DNA from: Ahaetulla prasina
Taxonomy: Eukaryota; Chordata; Lepidosauria; Squamata; Colubridae
Assembly (NCBI RefSeq): GCF_028640845.1
Contig: NC_080540.1
Coordinates: 52,186,561-52,250,560, forward strand
Reading direction: 5' to 3'
Length of the DNA stretch: 64,000 nucleotides
The position numbers were made by a program, and so were the translations under genes. The notes below the pieces were generated by a model that was not told the DNA's origin, did not search any database, and saw only the letters and a list, made by a program, of their open reading frames with translations. Position 1 is the stretch's first letter. Each line of letters opens with the position of its first letter. Below, in pieces: positions 33,156 to 43,947 of the stretch.

Positions 33156-33590
33156 GTTAACATATCCATGGACAACTATGGAACAGATCGTGAACTGTTT
33201 ATGTGCAAATTCCAAGTTAGGTAAAATGGAAGGTTAAAAAAAGTATAACCAATTTCCATGATGACCTTCTATCCATTATATTTAAGTGGAACATAAGAAT
33301 CACTTTGAAGTCCTGAACATCACTGAATAGAGGTCCAGAGAGATTGCGGAGGGATAACAAAATGTTCTTAAACATGAATGCAAAAAAATACTGCCAGAGA
33401 ACAAAGAACAGAAGAGAGCAAACTGAATGTAAGAACAGATGATGGAAATTAAAGAGACGAACAAGCCCAAACCAGAAAAGACAAAGATCTCTAGAAGGAA
33501 TTTCATAAAGAATTTCACCAAGCTGATAGATCAGACACGAAGCAGTATATTGCAATGCATTATACCTGGAAACAGACATGGAAAAACATA
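33156..33590 (+). other. Probable decayed BovB interval
   Basis: Purine-rich, A-rich plus strand with fragments such as KEFHKEFHQ, lying between BovB pieces. I could not match it confidently to BovB. Confidence 0.3.
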
Positions 33591-34111
33591 CCATATTTTT
33601 CGGAGTATAAGAAGCACCTCCCCCCCCCAAAGAAGCTGAAAATTTGGGTGTGTCTTATACTCGGAATGTAGCTTTTTCGAAGCTTTCTTTCAGCCCTAAC
33701 GAGGCGCTAACGAGGCACTAGTGAGTGAAGCGATCTTCCCAACTTTGCCTGCTCCCTTGACTCTCTGCTGTGCTTTAACAAGGCGCATAGCAATCTCCAT
33801 GCTTTGTTCCAATTCTCAGCTGCCCTTTAAAAGCTTTTTTCAGCCCTAACTAGGCACTAGCTGAGTGAAGCAATCTCCCTGTGCTTTGCCTGATTTTCTC
33901 ATTGCTGCTTCCTCTCATCTGTGCCTTAGAAGCTGTTTTTTACCCCTAAGCAGGGGATAAAAAACCCAGCAAAATAATGTGCTGAAGCTGACGAGACTAA
34001 GGACACTAGTCAGATGAATACCTGGTAGGCAGATTTTTTCCCCCTATTTTCCTCCCCAAAAACTAAGCTGCGTCCTATACTCCAGTGGGTTTTGTACTCC
34101 AAAAAATGCAG
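33591..34111. mobile_element. TA-flanked inverted-repeat DNA element
   Basis: The left end CCATATTTTTCGGAGTATAA pairs with a right end whose reverse complement is CTGCATTTTTTGGAGTACAA. TA dinucleotides flank both ends (33589..33590 and 34112..34113), as for Tc1/mariner-type insertions. The interior carries a repeated pattern, CCCTAACGAGGC(G/A)CTA and AGTGAAGC(G/A)ATCT, in two or three diverged copies. No transposase. Confidence 0.75.
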
Positions 34112-34186
34112 TAGTTTCCCAAAGTCTCTGAACTCAGAAGGCTGTTCCAGCCTCAAATTGATATGCTAAAGGATACATAATATTAG

Positions 34187-34452
34187 TGTTGAATATGTAA
34201 ATAGAGAGTGAAGCCAGGAGCAAAGGTTTCACTCTAGTCTGAGTAAACCGTAAAGTTAACATGCGGCCCCTCATTGGTCTACTCAAGCAGTGGGGAAAAT
34301 AAGAAGATGTCAGTGGCGAGGCTGCCGAGCAAAGCCCTTTAAAAGAGAGCGCTGTTGGCCAAGCCTAGCTGAGTTGTACTGCCTATACTACAATAAAGAG
34401 CTGAAGTCACTATGCTGGAGCCTTGCCTCTTCAATCAACTCCAGATCTAACA
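34187..34452 (+). mobile_element. Solo LTR with 5-bp target duplication
   Basis: A 266-bp block beginning TGTTGAATATG and ending AGATCTAACA, so with TG...CA edges inside a TGTT/AACA inverted pair. It is flanked on both sides by attag (34182..34186 and 34453..34457). It contains CAATAAAGAGC near 34390 as a polyadenylation signal, with the CCTCTTCAATCAACTCC-type end expected of an R-U5 region. Nothing of an internal region remains, so it is the product of LTR-LTR recombination. Confidence 0.85.
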
Positions 34453-34699
34453 ATTAGATGCAAAGAAGGTCAAAGATGGAAGGACTGTATTGAGATTCTG
34501 TACAATATCCAAGTTTCTTTGGAAGATATTCTCTATTTATAAGAACATGTACTTCTAGAAGATGAGTAGAATATCTCTCTAGTTGACAATTTTAAGACTT
34601 GTCGACTTCAACTCCCAGAGTTCCTCAACCTGCTCTAGTTACTACCTGGTCAGAAAGTTACAGGAACTAATGTATTATTTATGGAATAATATGTAAGGC

Positions 34700-35115
34700 A
34701 AGAAACAGAAGGGTAATCAGTAAAGATTCTATCAATTCCAGCAAATCTGGAGAATGGAAAATGACATAATATTCAACAGATTGGAAGAGGTCAATCCACA
34801 TTCCAATATCAAAGAAAGAAGACTTAAAAGTATGCAGACTATTGTACAAAATCCTTAATTTCACTTGCTGGAAAAATAATGCTTAGGATCATCCATGAGG
34901 GATTAGAGCCCTGAATAGAAAGAAAAATGCCAGATGTTCAAGCTGATTTTAGAAAAGGCCAAGGAACCAGGGTCATTAATCATGATGCATTACAGGTAAT
35001 TGAAAAAGCCAGAGAATACAAAAACAGAAGTCAAATACCTCATTTGTTAAAGAAATGCATTTGATTGTGTTAACCATGTAAAGCTATGGAATGTTATGGT
35101 GGTAAAAGGTATCCC
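34700..35115 (+). mobile_element. BovB LINE, reverse-transcriptase remnant
   Basis: Frames read MPDVQADFRKGQGTR, QVIEKAREYKNRSQ and KLWNVM, matching the BovB reverse-transcriptase core (DVQAGFRKGRGTRDQI, IEKAREFQK, KLWKIL). Broken by stops and frameshifts. Plus strand, continuing at 36300 after intervening insertions. Confidence 0.8.
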
Positions 35116-35559
35116 TCCCATACAAATTGATATTGCTATTGTACACAATCTGCTCCTCAAGTTGTTGTTGCATAAAGTATAAAGTTTATTTAGAACATAA
35201 ATTGTTGTCACTATGTATTTAATTTTTCTTGCACTTCTGTTTAGGTTTAGAGTATGTATAATGCTGGTGCAAAATGTATTGGTTTTTTCTGTTCTACTCA
35301 ATATAAATGCTACTCAATATGCATTATCCCTTTGGGACAACCCTTCCACCATTTTGCACATGTAAAAGACATTGGGGGATGTAATGGTAAAAGGTATCTC
35401 CTCATTCACATGCGAGCTGTATTCACTACAAACATATAAGATGCCCCCTCCCTCGCCCAATACATGTGAATTGCTCAAAGAGGCCCCTGTAATAAAATAT
35501 ACATAGCATGCTTGATTAACTCTAAATAGCAACAGGAGTAAGACTCAGGCATGGACTAT
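35116..35559. other. Unassigned interval within the BovB cluster
   Basis: Contains two copies of a GGTAAAAGGTATC(C/T)C(C/T) phrase at about 35101 and 35386, suggesting a local duplication or insertion. Otherwise not recognised. Confidence 0.35.
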
Positions 35560-35931
35560 GGTATCATAGAGTCATAGTACTGGAAGGGACCTTGGTGTCT
35601 TCTAGTTCAACCCTCTGCCCAAGGTAGGAGTCCTTATCCCATTCCAGACAAATGATTGTCTTGAAAACCTCCAGTGATGGAGCAGCCACAACTATTGGGG
35701 ACAAGTTGTTCCACTGATTAATTCTTGTCACTGTCAGGAAATTCCTCCTTATTTTCAGATTGGGTCTCCCTCTGACATGCTTCCACCCATTGCTTCTTAT
35801 TCAGCATTCAACTATTATGGAAATTAATTTGACACCCTCTTCCCTGTGACTGTCCTTCAAGTATCAGGAGACAGCTATCATGTCTCCCCTAAGCCTTCTC
35901 TTCATTAGGCTAATGTACTTAGTTCTCCTAG
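35560..35931 (-). mobile_element. CR1 LINE 3' fragment
   Basis: Starts with the reverse CR1 3' end (CATAGAGTCATAGTACTGGA, then GGGACCTTGGTGTCTTCTAG) and runs through the ORF2 C-terminal region to TAGGCTAATGTACTTAG. Many differences from the 43948 copy suggest an older CR1 subfamily. Confidence 0.85.
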
Positions 35932-36299
35932 CCAGTGGCCCAGTAAACCAAATTTTTATATTCACTGATCATAATGTTAAAAATGGCATAGCTAGCATAC
36001 TAAACTAGAAGGAAGGTGTTAATAATAAGGTCATCCAGATGGCTTTATCCACAATCCTCCATGCTCTAATGGTCTTTGTCCAATAGGTCAAACACATATA
36101 AACTTTGGTTCTGCTTTTGCTTAGGGGACTAAGCTACCAATGCTTTATTGGGAGCTTGGTGTACATTGTTGCTGTTTGCAGTTTTAATCAATTTATTTTT
36201 TTATCTTCAGTGTGATTTGATTTCTTTAGGTGAGACAAGTTTTGGCCACAGCAATGCCCTTAGGAAAATGTACTCATGAGAAACCTAAACACAAGAAAG
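35932..36299. other. Unassigned interval within the BovB cluster
   Basis: No recognisable element. The next BovB segment appears after about 36300. Confidence 0.35.
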
Positions 36300-36471
36300 G
36301 AGAACTCACAGTCAGTTGCAAGTCGGCAAAGGATTGAGATATTCCATATTTATTCAATCTATATGCTGAACATATATTGAAGGAGGATGGATTGGAATAA
36401 GATGACAGTTTTAAAACTGGATAAGGAACATCAGTAACCTGCATTGTCCTGAGCCACTATTCTGTCAGAAG
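36300..36471 (+). mobile_element. BovB LINE, reverse-transcriptase remnant
   Basis: Encodes DIPYLFNLYAEHILKEDGLE, equivalent to the BovB LSPCLFNLYAEYIMR region just before the YADD box. The copy is interrupted immediately downstream by an L1 insertion and resumes at 38005. Confidence 0.8.
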
Positions 36472-36485
36472 AAAATGTAGATGAT

Positions 36486-37990
36486 GCAGTAAGGTGTTCA
36501 TCAATAAAAGACAATAATTACAAAAACTGATAAAACAAATGAAAAAAGATTTGGAGATTTGGGAAAAATGCAGTTATTATTGTTAGGAAGGATAACTGTG
36601 ATTAAAATGAATATACTGCCAAAATTATTATATTTATTTCAGACAGTCCCTATAAAACTAGAAAGGAGATTCTTTGAAGAACTAAACAGAGTAATTTAAA
36701 AAAAAATATGGCTGGGTTAGAAAGCATGGATAAATATGAAAATGCTACAAGATAGTAGAAATAGAGGTGGCTTTGGATTCCCAAAATGGGAACTCTGCCA
36801 TTAAGCAGCGGGGCTATTATGGATTAGAGATTGGATAAATTTAGACAATAAAAGGGTTTTAACCATTGAAGGACATGATCTACAGGCAGGATGACATGCT
36901 TTTCTATGGGATAAACACAACAAGGAACATTCATATTTCTACCGGCATCAAATAAGAGACGTGCTGATATGGACATGGGGAAAAGTGAAAAGGAAACATT
37001 ATATGAAACTGCCAAGTTGGGTTTCGCCCATGGAGGCAATGATTTACCCAAATACATTGGATTAAAAAAAGATGATAAGATATAAAGAATTATTAGATAG
37101 CCAGGGGAAACCTGGCTAAACCAAATGAAGAATTAAAAGAACAAGGTATAATTATAGTCTGGTGGCCATAGATATTCTTCCAAAGATATGGAAGAATATG
37201 GAATTCACCACAACAATTGGACCGAATTTTGACAGGCAAAGAAGAAAAAATTATAACAAAAGCATATAACTATTTGTTAGAGGTAGAAATGGAAGAAAAA
37301 ATAGTGAAAGGTCCAATGATAGCATGGGCACAAAATATAGGCCGTAATATAATATTAGAGGAATGGGAAAAATTATGGAGCAAAAATTATAAATTAACAC
37401 TGTCAACTGCATACAAAGAAAATGTTTTATAGGTGGCATTTAACACCGGCGAGATTGGCTAAAATATATACAAATATGAAACCAGAGTGCTGGAAATGCA
37501 AGCACAAAGATGGAACATTTTATCACATGTGGTGGCAATGCCACAAAGCAAAATAATATTGGGAACAGATAAGGAGATGGAGATAACAGGGGTACAGATT
37601 GAATTCAAAGCTGAACTATTTTTATTAGGAATGATTAACCGAAAGATCAAGAAGCAACTCCAATACATCATTTTACACATAGTAAAAGCAGCGAGAATTG
37701 TCTATGCTCAATGTTGGAAACTAGAAAATATACGAGCCAATGAGAGGATTATATACAAAATACTAGAATGTGCTAAGATGGGCAGGCTCACGTTAGAAAT
37801 GAAAGGCAAGGAAGAAGCAGAATTTTATGAGGTGTGGGATAAGTGGTATAACTGGTTAGAACAGAGAAACAAAAATGTATAGGAATAATGTAAATCTAAA
37901 TACCTGTAAGAGACACATGACACAGTATTGTTAAAAATGTTTATTGTTATGTAAATTGAAAATAAAAAAATAAAATAAATAAAATAAAAT
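36486..37990 (+). mobile_element. 5'-truncated L1 LINE inserted in BovB, with 14-bp duplication
   Basis: Encodes the C-terminal third of L1 ORF2 in broken frames: LQLLLLGRITVIKMN, ILPKLLYLFQTVPIKLERR, GGFGFPKWELCH, then the end VWDKWYNWLEQRNKNV and a stop. A short 3' UTR is followed by an AAATA-rich tail (37955..37990). aaaatgtagatgat is present at both edges (36472..36485 and 37991..38004), a perfect 14-bp target duplication, and the surrounding BovB is restored when the insert is skipped. Not functional. Confidence 0.9.
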
Positions 37991-38004
37991 AAAATGTAGA
38001 TGAT

Positions 38005-38520
38005 CTACTAGCTTCAGTAACAAAACTGAAGGAGCATGGTGGAAAAAATGAGGCTAAGATTAAATATTAAAAAGACCATGTTAACAATAACCAATGCATC
38101 TATCATCCTTAGAGTTGACAAGAAATAAGCAGAATAGATGCACTTGGAAGGGTAGTTATGAAGTCCTTAGAAAGTGTATTTTGGGTGTCTTGATGTGTTT
38201 ATACCTAAAAGAGTTAGAATACAGGAAATTATTGGGCCTTTGATTCACTATGGAAAGAAAAATTGGACTTCTGTAGTAGGATGGAAAGAGCATTGACACT
38301 TTTGAACTTTGGTGTTGGAGAAGATTCCTGAGAATACCAATAGATAGCTAGGAAAGCAAACAAATAGATCATTGTATAAACCCTAGCTCACTTGAGAAAT
38401 CTGTAGAATCTGAAAAGATGGAAGGCAATAGAAGAAGTGAATGATCAGCAGGAAGATGAATGGACTTGATTGAAGTAGTGCGGAGTACATCTGAAGGGCT
38501 GGTTTGTGAAAAGATCATCC
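38005..38520 (+). mobile_element. BovB LINE, post-polymerase remnant
   Basis: Continues the BovB copy: DDLLASVTKLKEHGG, then fragments ALTLLNFGVGEDS that match the region FELWCWRRLLRVP beyond the reverse transcriptase. Stops are frequent. Confidence 0.7.
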
Positions 38521-39657
38521 TGAAAAATATCTATGTGGTTTATTTATTTATTAAAACCAATTTACATAAGCAAGTGACTCCAAGCAGCATACAGGGGAGC
38601 TAAAAACAAATAATAAATGCATTAAAAAGTATAAAACCAAACTAAATTAAAGAATAAATTGCTAAGAAACTTGATGGCAAATAATCAATCAGTTACTACT
38701 GTTGCCTTTGCAATTGATCTGATGGATATTTGAACACATTTGAACAGTTTCCCACTCACATAGCTTCTCCAGACTCCTTGTTCATTAGTTGGAATAAGGA
38801 GTATAGGGAATGTAGCTTGCCATCTTTTTGAACATTCTGTTGGAACTCAAAAACAATCATATGAAAGAAAACCATTCTGTATTTCTATCCCTGCCAAAAA
38901 GGGAAGTAGTATATAAGAGAATCATAGCCTTCTGGAAATAAGTCATTGAGGTTTTATTATTTAATCATTAGAGGCTCTATAATAGAAAGGCTCAGGTGTG
39001 CCAATGTACAAAATCATTATTCCATTTCTTCCTCCACATGTTCAGGATAGCATAAATCATGAAATCAGCTAGTTCTTCTTTTCCCTAATAATTACTTTTT
39101 AAGACTTGTTTGAATATAAGGATTGTTAATCTCACAGCATCTTAATTCCAGAGGTTCATTGCTACTACAAGGTTTTAATAGAGGTGGACTTTCGCACCAT
39201 TCATTATAATCTCTATATTTGCAAGACCTTCATTCCCAGGGAAACTACTAGCAATGTTTGGGGTCTTGTAAAGAAAATAGGATTAAGGACAAAGTATTTA
39301 AAGATGATATACTATAGTTTATTAGAAAGGGATATATTCTTCTCAATATTATTAGGATTACTAGATAATTAAGAGCTTTTTCAGAAAATGTTTGTTAAAA
39401 TGTAGTTGTTTACATGAAATTTTCTTCTGACTTGTTATACACTCAGTGAATAATGCTTTATGTAAAAGCCAGGTCCTTAAAGAGCTCTAGTGCTCTATAA
39501 CAGCCTTACAGCTGGTTAGAAATGCAAATATCTCTCATACTCAAATATGAGTATAAAATGAAATATGGTGATAAGATGGGAATAAATAATCACCATAATA
39601 TCTAAAGAAAGTACAGAACAATTAAAATCAACTGCAGACATAGCTGGGCAATAAATG
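38521..39657. other. Intronic sequence, nothing assigned
   Basis: A short TTTATTTATTTATTAAAACC stretch near 38538 followed by ACATAAGCAAGTGACTCCAA may be a LINE/L2-like 3' end in reverse. The rest is unassigned AT-rich intron. Confidence 0.4.
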
Positions 39658-39667
39658 AATGAATCCA

Positions 39668-42608
39668 GACTTCCAGTATGGCTCCGCTTCGTTGAGAAGC
39701 AGCTTTGATTAGGCTGCTAACTCCCTAGTCTGTAGAGCTGTCAGGACATCGTAAATCTGGTCCAACAGCTTGGAAATCTCTTCCCTCGGGCAAAGAGGGA
39801 GAGATGAGCATTCAGGCTGAAGTTGAGACACCCAAATATAGCCACAGAAGCTTCTGAGGCTTGTGGGGAGTTCTCCTTCCATAGCCTGATAAGCTCCTGT
39901 CTGGGGGAGGCATCTGCCTTTTATGGCAGACGAAACGTAGCGTCCAATTTCCACGGCAGGAATTGATTTATGATGGATTGTAAAGTGGATGGAGCAGAAG
40001 TTGGAGTTCTAGCACTTGTTTGTAAGAAGACTGCAAGCCCCTGAGGATATATTTGTTGCGAAGATAGGAGAGAAGAAAGCAAATGGCGGTTTTGTGGAAT
40101 GTGTGTACTGGAAACGAAAGTTAAAGAAATGCTTACTAACAGCTAGTGTCAAATTAGAAGATATATAGGAAGATACTGACTTAATGGAAGAAATGAGAAT
40201 TTTATGATTTATATTTTTTCTTCTTCTTTGGGATTATAGTGATTTAGAAGAAAAAGTCTTTTGAATTTTTCTTTTTGAATTTTTTTTTTTTTGGTCCGTT
40301 ATTAAGTTATATTTTTTTAAAAAATGGCTTTTAAGCAAATAGTGCCAAAAGTCATTAAAAACTTTGAAATTTCTTCAGTTCAGATTCAAAAATTAAAAGA
40401 AGAAATCAAAAAGGAATTAAGAAATTCTTTATAGGAGTTTTTGGAGAGTCATTTTTTAGAAATAGATCAAAAATTTGATGAAATAGAGAAAGAGATGTTG
40501 GATTTTAAGGAAGTGGTGGAAGAGCAGAAGAGGGAAATGAAAATGGTAAAGGATGCAATTGCGCAAATAATAAGCTCTTGTATTCAGATGGAAGATGATC
40601 TTGCAGAAATTAATAAAGCTAATTTAGAGTTGCAAAGGAAAATAGAGGAAATTCAAAAAAATCAAAACAATTGGAACTTAGATAATAAGATGGAAGATAT
40701 ACAGGCAAAGGTAGATAGGGCAGATGAAGAAAGAGTAATATTACAATATAGATTAATGGAATATGCTATAAGGGTGAGGGGTTTGAAGCAAAATAGGAAG
40801 GAAAATTTAAAAGAGATTTTTATGCAAGCCTTTGCTCAGATAAAGGGTGTGGAGCCAGAAGATTTTGAGATTAATATTGAAAGAATTTATCGTGTTAATT
40901 CTTGGTGGGCAAGACAAAATAGAGTACCGAGGGATGTGGTTATTTATTTTACAACTAAAAAGGTTAGGTATGAAATTTTGCAAGCCTTTTATAAAAATAA
41001 ATTTCAAATATTGGGACAAGATATAAAAATGATGAAGGAAATTCCTCCTAAAATGTTAAGAAAGAGAAGAGAATTTGCTTTTTTAGTGGATGAGTTTAAG
41101 AAACATCAGATATATTTTAGATGGGAAGTTCCAATGGGTTTGTCAGTGAATTTTAGAGGCAGAAAGTATTTTCTTAATTCAGTTATGAAAGCGAGACATT
41201 TTTATATTAATGTTTTAAAGAGTGGGAATCCTTTGTTGTTAGATGCTAAGTTAATTGGTTTGGAAATGATGGAAAATAGAATGGGAGAGGGGAGGAATGT
41301 TTAAGATGTGAATATGATGATTATGGTTAATTGGAATTGATTTGTTTAGGATATAAATTATAGGATTTTGTTATTTGCTATTTGTATGGTATAAATCTAT
41401 GGGATGATATTATTCAATTGTGAAGGATGGAAAGTGAAATTTATGAATTTAGATAATGTGGATGTAATGATTTTAACTGTTTACTGTTATATTGTGGATG
41501 TAGTTTAAATGATTATTTGTTTTAATTGATACGTTTATAGATAGTAAAAGTCATGAAGTTAAGCTGGAAATATTATATTTGAGAGATTTTATTCGAAATA
41601 ATATTTGATTGATGGAGTAGTATTGGAAGATTGGATATTAAATTTTATGACAATTGAAGAAATATATAAGTGATGAAAATTTGAATTTGAGAAGCTGGAT
41701 TGTAATTTAAGAAATGGATTTATGAAATTTGAAGGAATATACAAGTGTGTGAAAAAAAAATTGAACTTTAGAAGATGGACTAATTTTTAAAATGGACTGT
41801 AAGAATAACGGACATTAAATGTTATGGCAATTGAAGAAATATATAAGTGATAAAAATTTGAGTTTGAGAAGATGGACTGTAATTTGAGAAATGGACTTAT
41901 GAAATTTGAAGGAATATACAAGTGGAAAAAATTGAATTTGAGAAGATGGATTAATTTTAAAATGGACTGTAAGAAGAAGTAATATGTGAAGTTGGTATTG
42001 CTTCTTTTCTTTTCTTTTATTATTCTTTCCTATCTCTTTATTTTTATTGTGAGGATCTAAAGTTTTAAATTTTTAAGGTGGGAGGTTATGTATATTTTGT
42101 ATACTTTAGCTTGTGATTGTTGGTCATAATACCCGGTATTTGCTCTGGGAAGTCTGGGGGGGAAAGGGGGGGAGGGGGGGAAAGGGGGGGAATGATACAT
42201 GGATTGATTATTAATGTACAGTAACTTTTGAAGATATGAAATTAAAATTTAAAATGATATTGGGGATGCTCGACTGCCATTTCAGAAAGAAAAGGAGAGA
42301 GGAGTAGAAGGAGGGAAGAAAGTAGGTAAGAAAGAGTAGAGAAAGAGGAGGGGAATAAGAAGGTTAGATAGGGTGGAAGAAGGGAGGAGTGGAGAAAGAG
42401 GAGAGGAAGTAGTAAAGTGAAGGAGATGAAGGATGTGAAAGTAGTAGAGGGTAGAGAGGGAGGTTGTGAAGAAAGGAAGTGGCAATCGGGCAGGCCTGAA
42501 TCATAATAAATAAAAATTAATGATTAATGATGGATAATAGTTTGTATATAAATATGATGTTGGAAAATGGAAATAAAAATTATTTATAAAAAAAAAAGAA
42601 AAAAAGAA
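39668..42608 (+). mobile_element. Half-L1 (HAL1-like) element: 5' UTR, ORF1, 3' UTR, poly-A, no ORF2
   Basis: A 2.94-kb insertion bounded by aatgaatcca on both sides (39658..39667 and 42609..42618) and ending in an A-rich tail. Layout: about 650 bp 5' UTR, ORF1 at 40324..41304, then 1.3 kb of non-coding 3' sequence. I find no endonuclease or reverse-transcriptase motif after ORF1. The 3' part has a tandem duplication of roughly 175 bp (about 41645..41980), a G-run cluster (42156..42191) and a purine-rich tract (42282..42480), recalling the polypurine tracts of L1 3' UTRs. It would need ORF2p supplied in trans. Confidence 0.8.
40324..41304 (+). pseudogene. L1 ORF1p-like RNA-binding protein, one in-frame stop
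   Basis: Starts at ATG 40324 (MAFKQIVPKVIKNFEISS) and stays in one frame for 327 codons except a TAG at 40432..40434, which splits off the first 36 codons. Residues about 20-140 are a Lys/Glu-rich coiled coil, as used for trimerisation. Then come YRLMEYAIRVRGLKQNRKEN and IERIYRVNS, matching the RRM of the L1 ORF1p (Transposase_22) family, and a C-terminal domain with FLVDEFKKHQIYFRWEVPMG. The length is close to other L1 ORF1 proteins. The downstream frame alone (from 40441) covers most of the coiled coil, the RRM and the C-terminal domain. It normally coats L1 RNA. Confidence 0.88.
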
Positions 42609-42618
42609 AATGAATCCA

Positions 42619-43194
42619 CATTATGATAGAACAATGTGGTAAATTGAAGGACTCTAAATTCTTAGCCAAAGAATATTAATATTATGTTTTGTCCCTGACA
42701 ATTAGGCTGTTTCCTGTTATTTTCTTTGAAGTATAATAGGCTAGGAATAATCTGATGTAATGTCCTTTTCTTGCTTTCCTTCAAAATATTGCTACACTCC
42801 CATCCTCTCCTCTTTCAAAACTAGAGAAACAGGCTATTGTACTCATTCTTTGATGGCTTGGTTTTCATGTGTTAGTCGGCACCAGCATGTGTTAAAGTTT
42901 CCAGCAGCTATTCCTGACAAGTTCTCAGTTTTGTCATTGTTTTTAACTAACATCCATCATTCCACTCCTAAGCATTTAGGGGAAATGATTGGTGAAGAAT
43001 GGTTCTTTTGAGATCCAAATATGATGGTATGGAATCTGCTTTAATGGGCTTGGTCTGACTTGTGAGTCTCAAAGGATATGAGAAGATTTTTGTTTTTGAA
43101 TAAACTTTAGAAATGTAATTAGTTAATTGACTAAGGTTTTTCTTGCATCTCAATTTTTCTGTCTGTCTATTGCATCCATTAAAACCTATAGTAC
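42619..43194. other. Intronic sequence, nothing assigned
   Basis: AT-rich intron. Small frames without motifs. Confidence 0.45.
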
Positions 43195-43251
43195 CTGTCT
43201 GTCTGTCCATCCATCCATCCATCCATCCATCCATCCATCCATCCATCCATC
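43195..43251. repeat. (CCAT)n microsatellite
   Basis: Tandem CCAT units after three CTGT units. The reverse-strand Met-Asp-Gly-Trp frame is an artefact. Confidence 0.95.
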
Positions 43252-43467
43252 TGAAATAAGATCAGATACATTTTCTCAATACTACCCTTTCCTTGTTGTA
43301 TCTATAGACAGAGTTCAGGAAGCAGGATTTGCTTAACTGTGGAGGGAAGCTGTGGGTTCCAAATGTGGACCATGGGGATCTTTATATTTCATGAATGATC
43401 ACTGCTCCTTTCTTGGTGCCTACCTTCTTATAACTGTTTGGATATCATATATCCAATATCAGTCCAA

Positions 43468-43704
43468 TAGTAATAGCACTTAGACTTATATACCACTTTA
43501 CAGTGCTTTACAGCCCTCTCTAAGTGGTTTACAGAGTCAGCATTTTGCCCCCAACAACCTGGGTCCTCATTTTACCCACCTCGGAAGGATGGAAGGCTGA
43601 GTCAACCTTGAGCCTGGTGAGATTCAAACTGCCAAACTGCAGGCAAATGGCAGGCAGCAGAAGTAGCCTGCAGTACTACATTCTAACCATTGCACCACCG
43701 CGAC
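43468..43704 (-). mobile_element. tRNA-derived SINE (second family), L2-like tail
   Basis: On the minus strand it starts with a tRNA-like head (GCGGTGGTGCAATGGTTAGA), passes through GGTTGACTCAGCCTTCCATC and ends with TAAACCACTTAGAGAGGGCT, a tail resembling L2-type LINE 3' ends. A plus-strand copy lies at 53761. The head is a pol III promoter relic, not a tRNA gene. Confidence 0.75.
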
Positions 43705-43947
43705 TCATATAGTGATAGTTATTGATAATTATTTGTTACTTGTCATAAGAACCTCAGGATTCATATGTTAATATTATTTGGAAGGTTTCAGTCACATTTC
43801 TGTATAAGTGTTTATTAAGTCACACGGCTCTTTTTACCTATATCAACCTTATTGAAGGAAGGTGTGCAGAATCATGAATGAAGCTACCAGAGTTTCTGTT
43901 TTATCATTAAACTGTAATATAATCTAATATATAATATAACAACAGAG

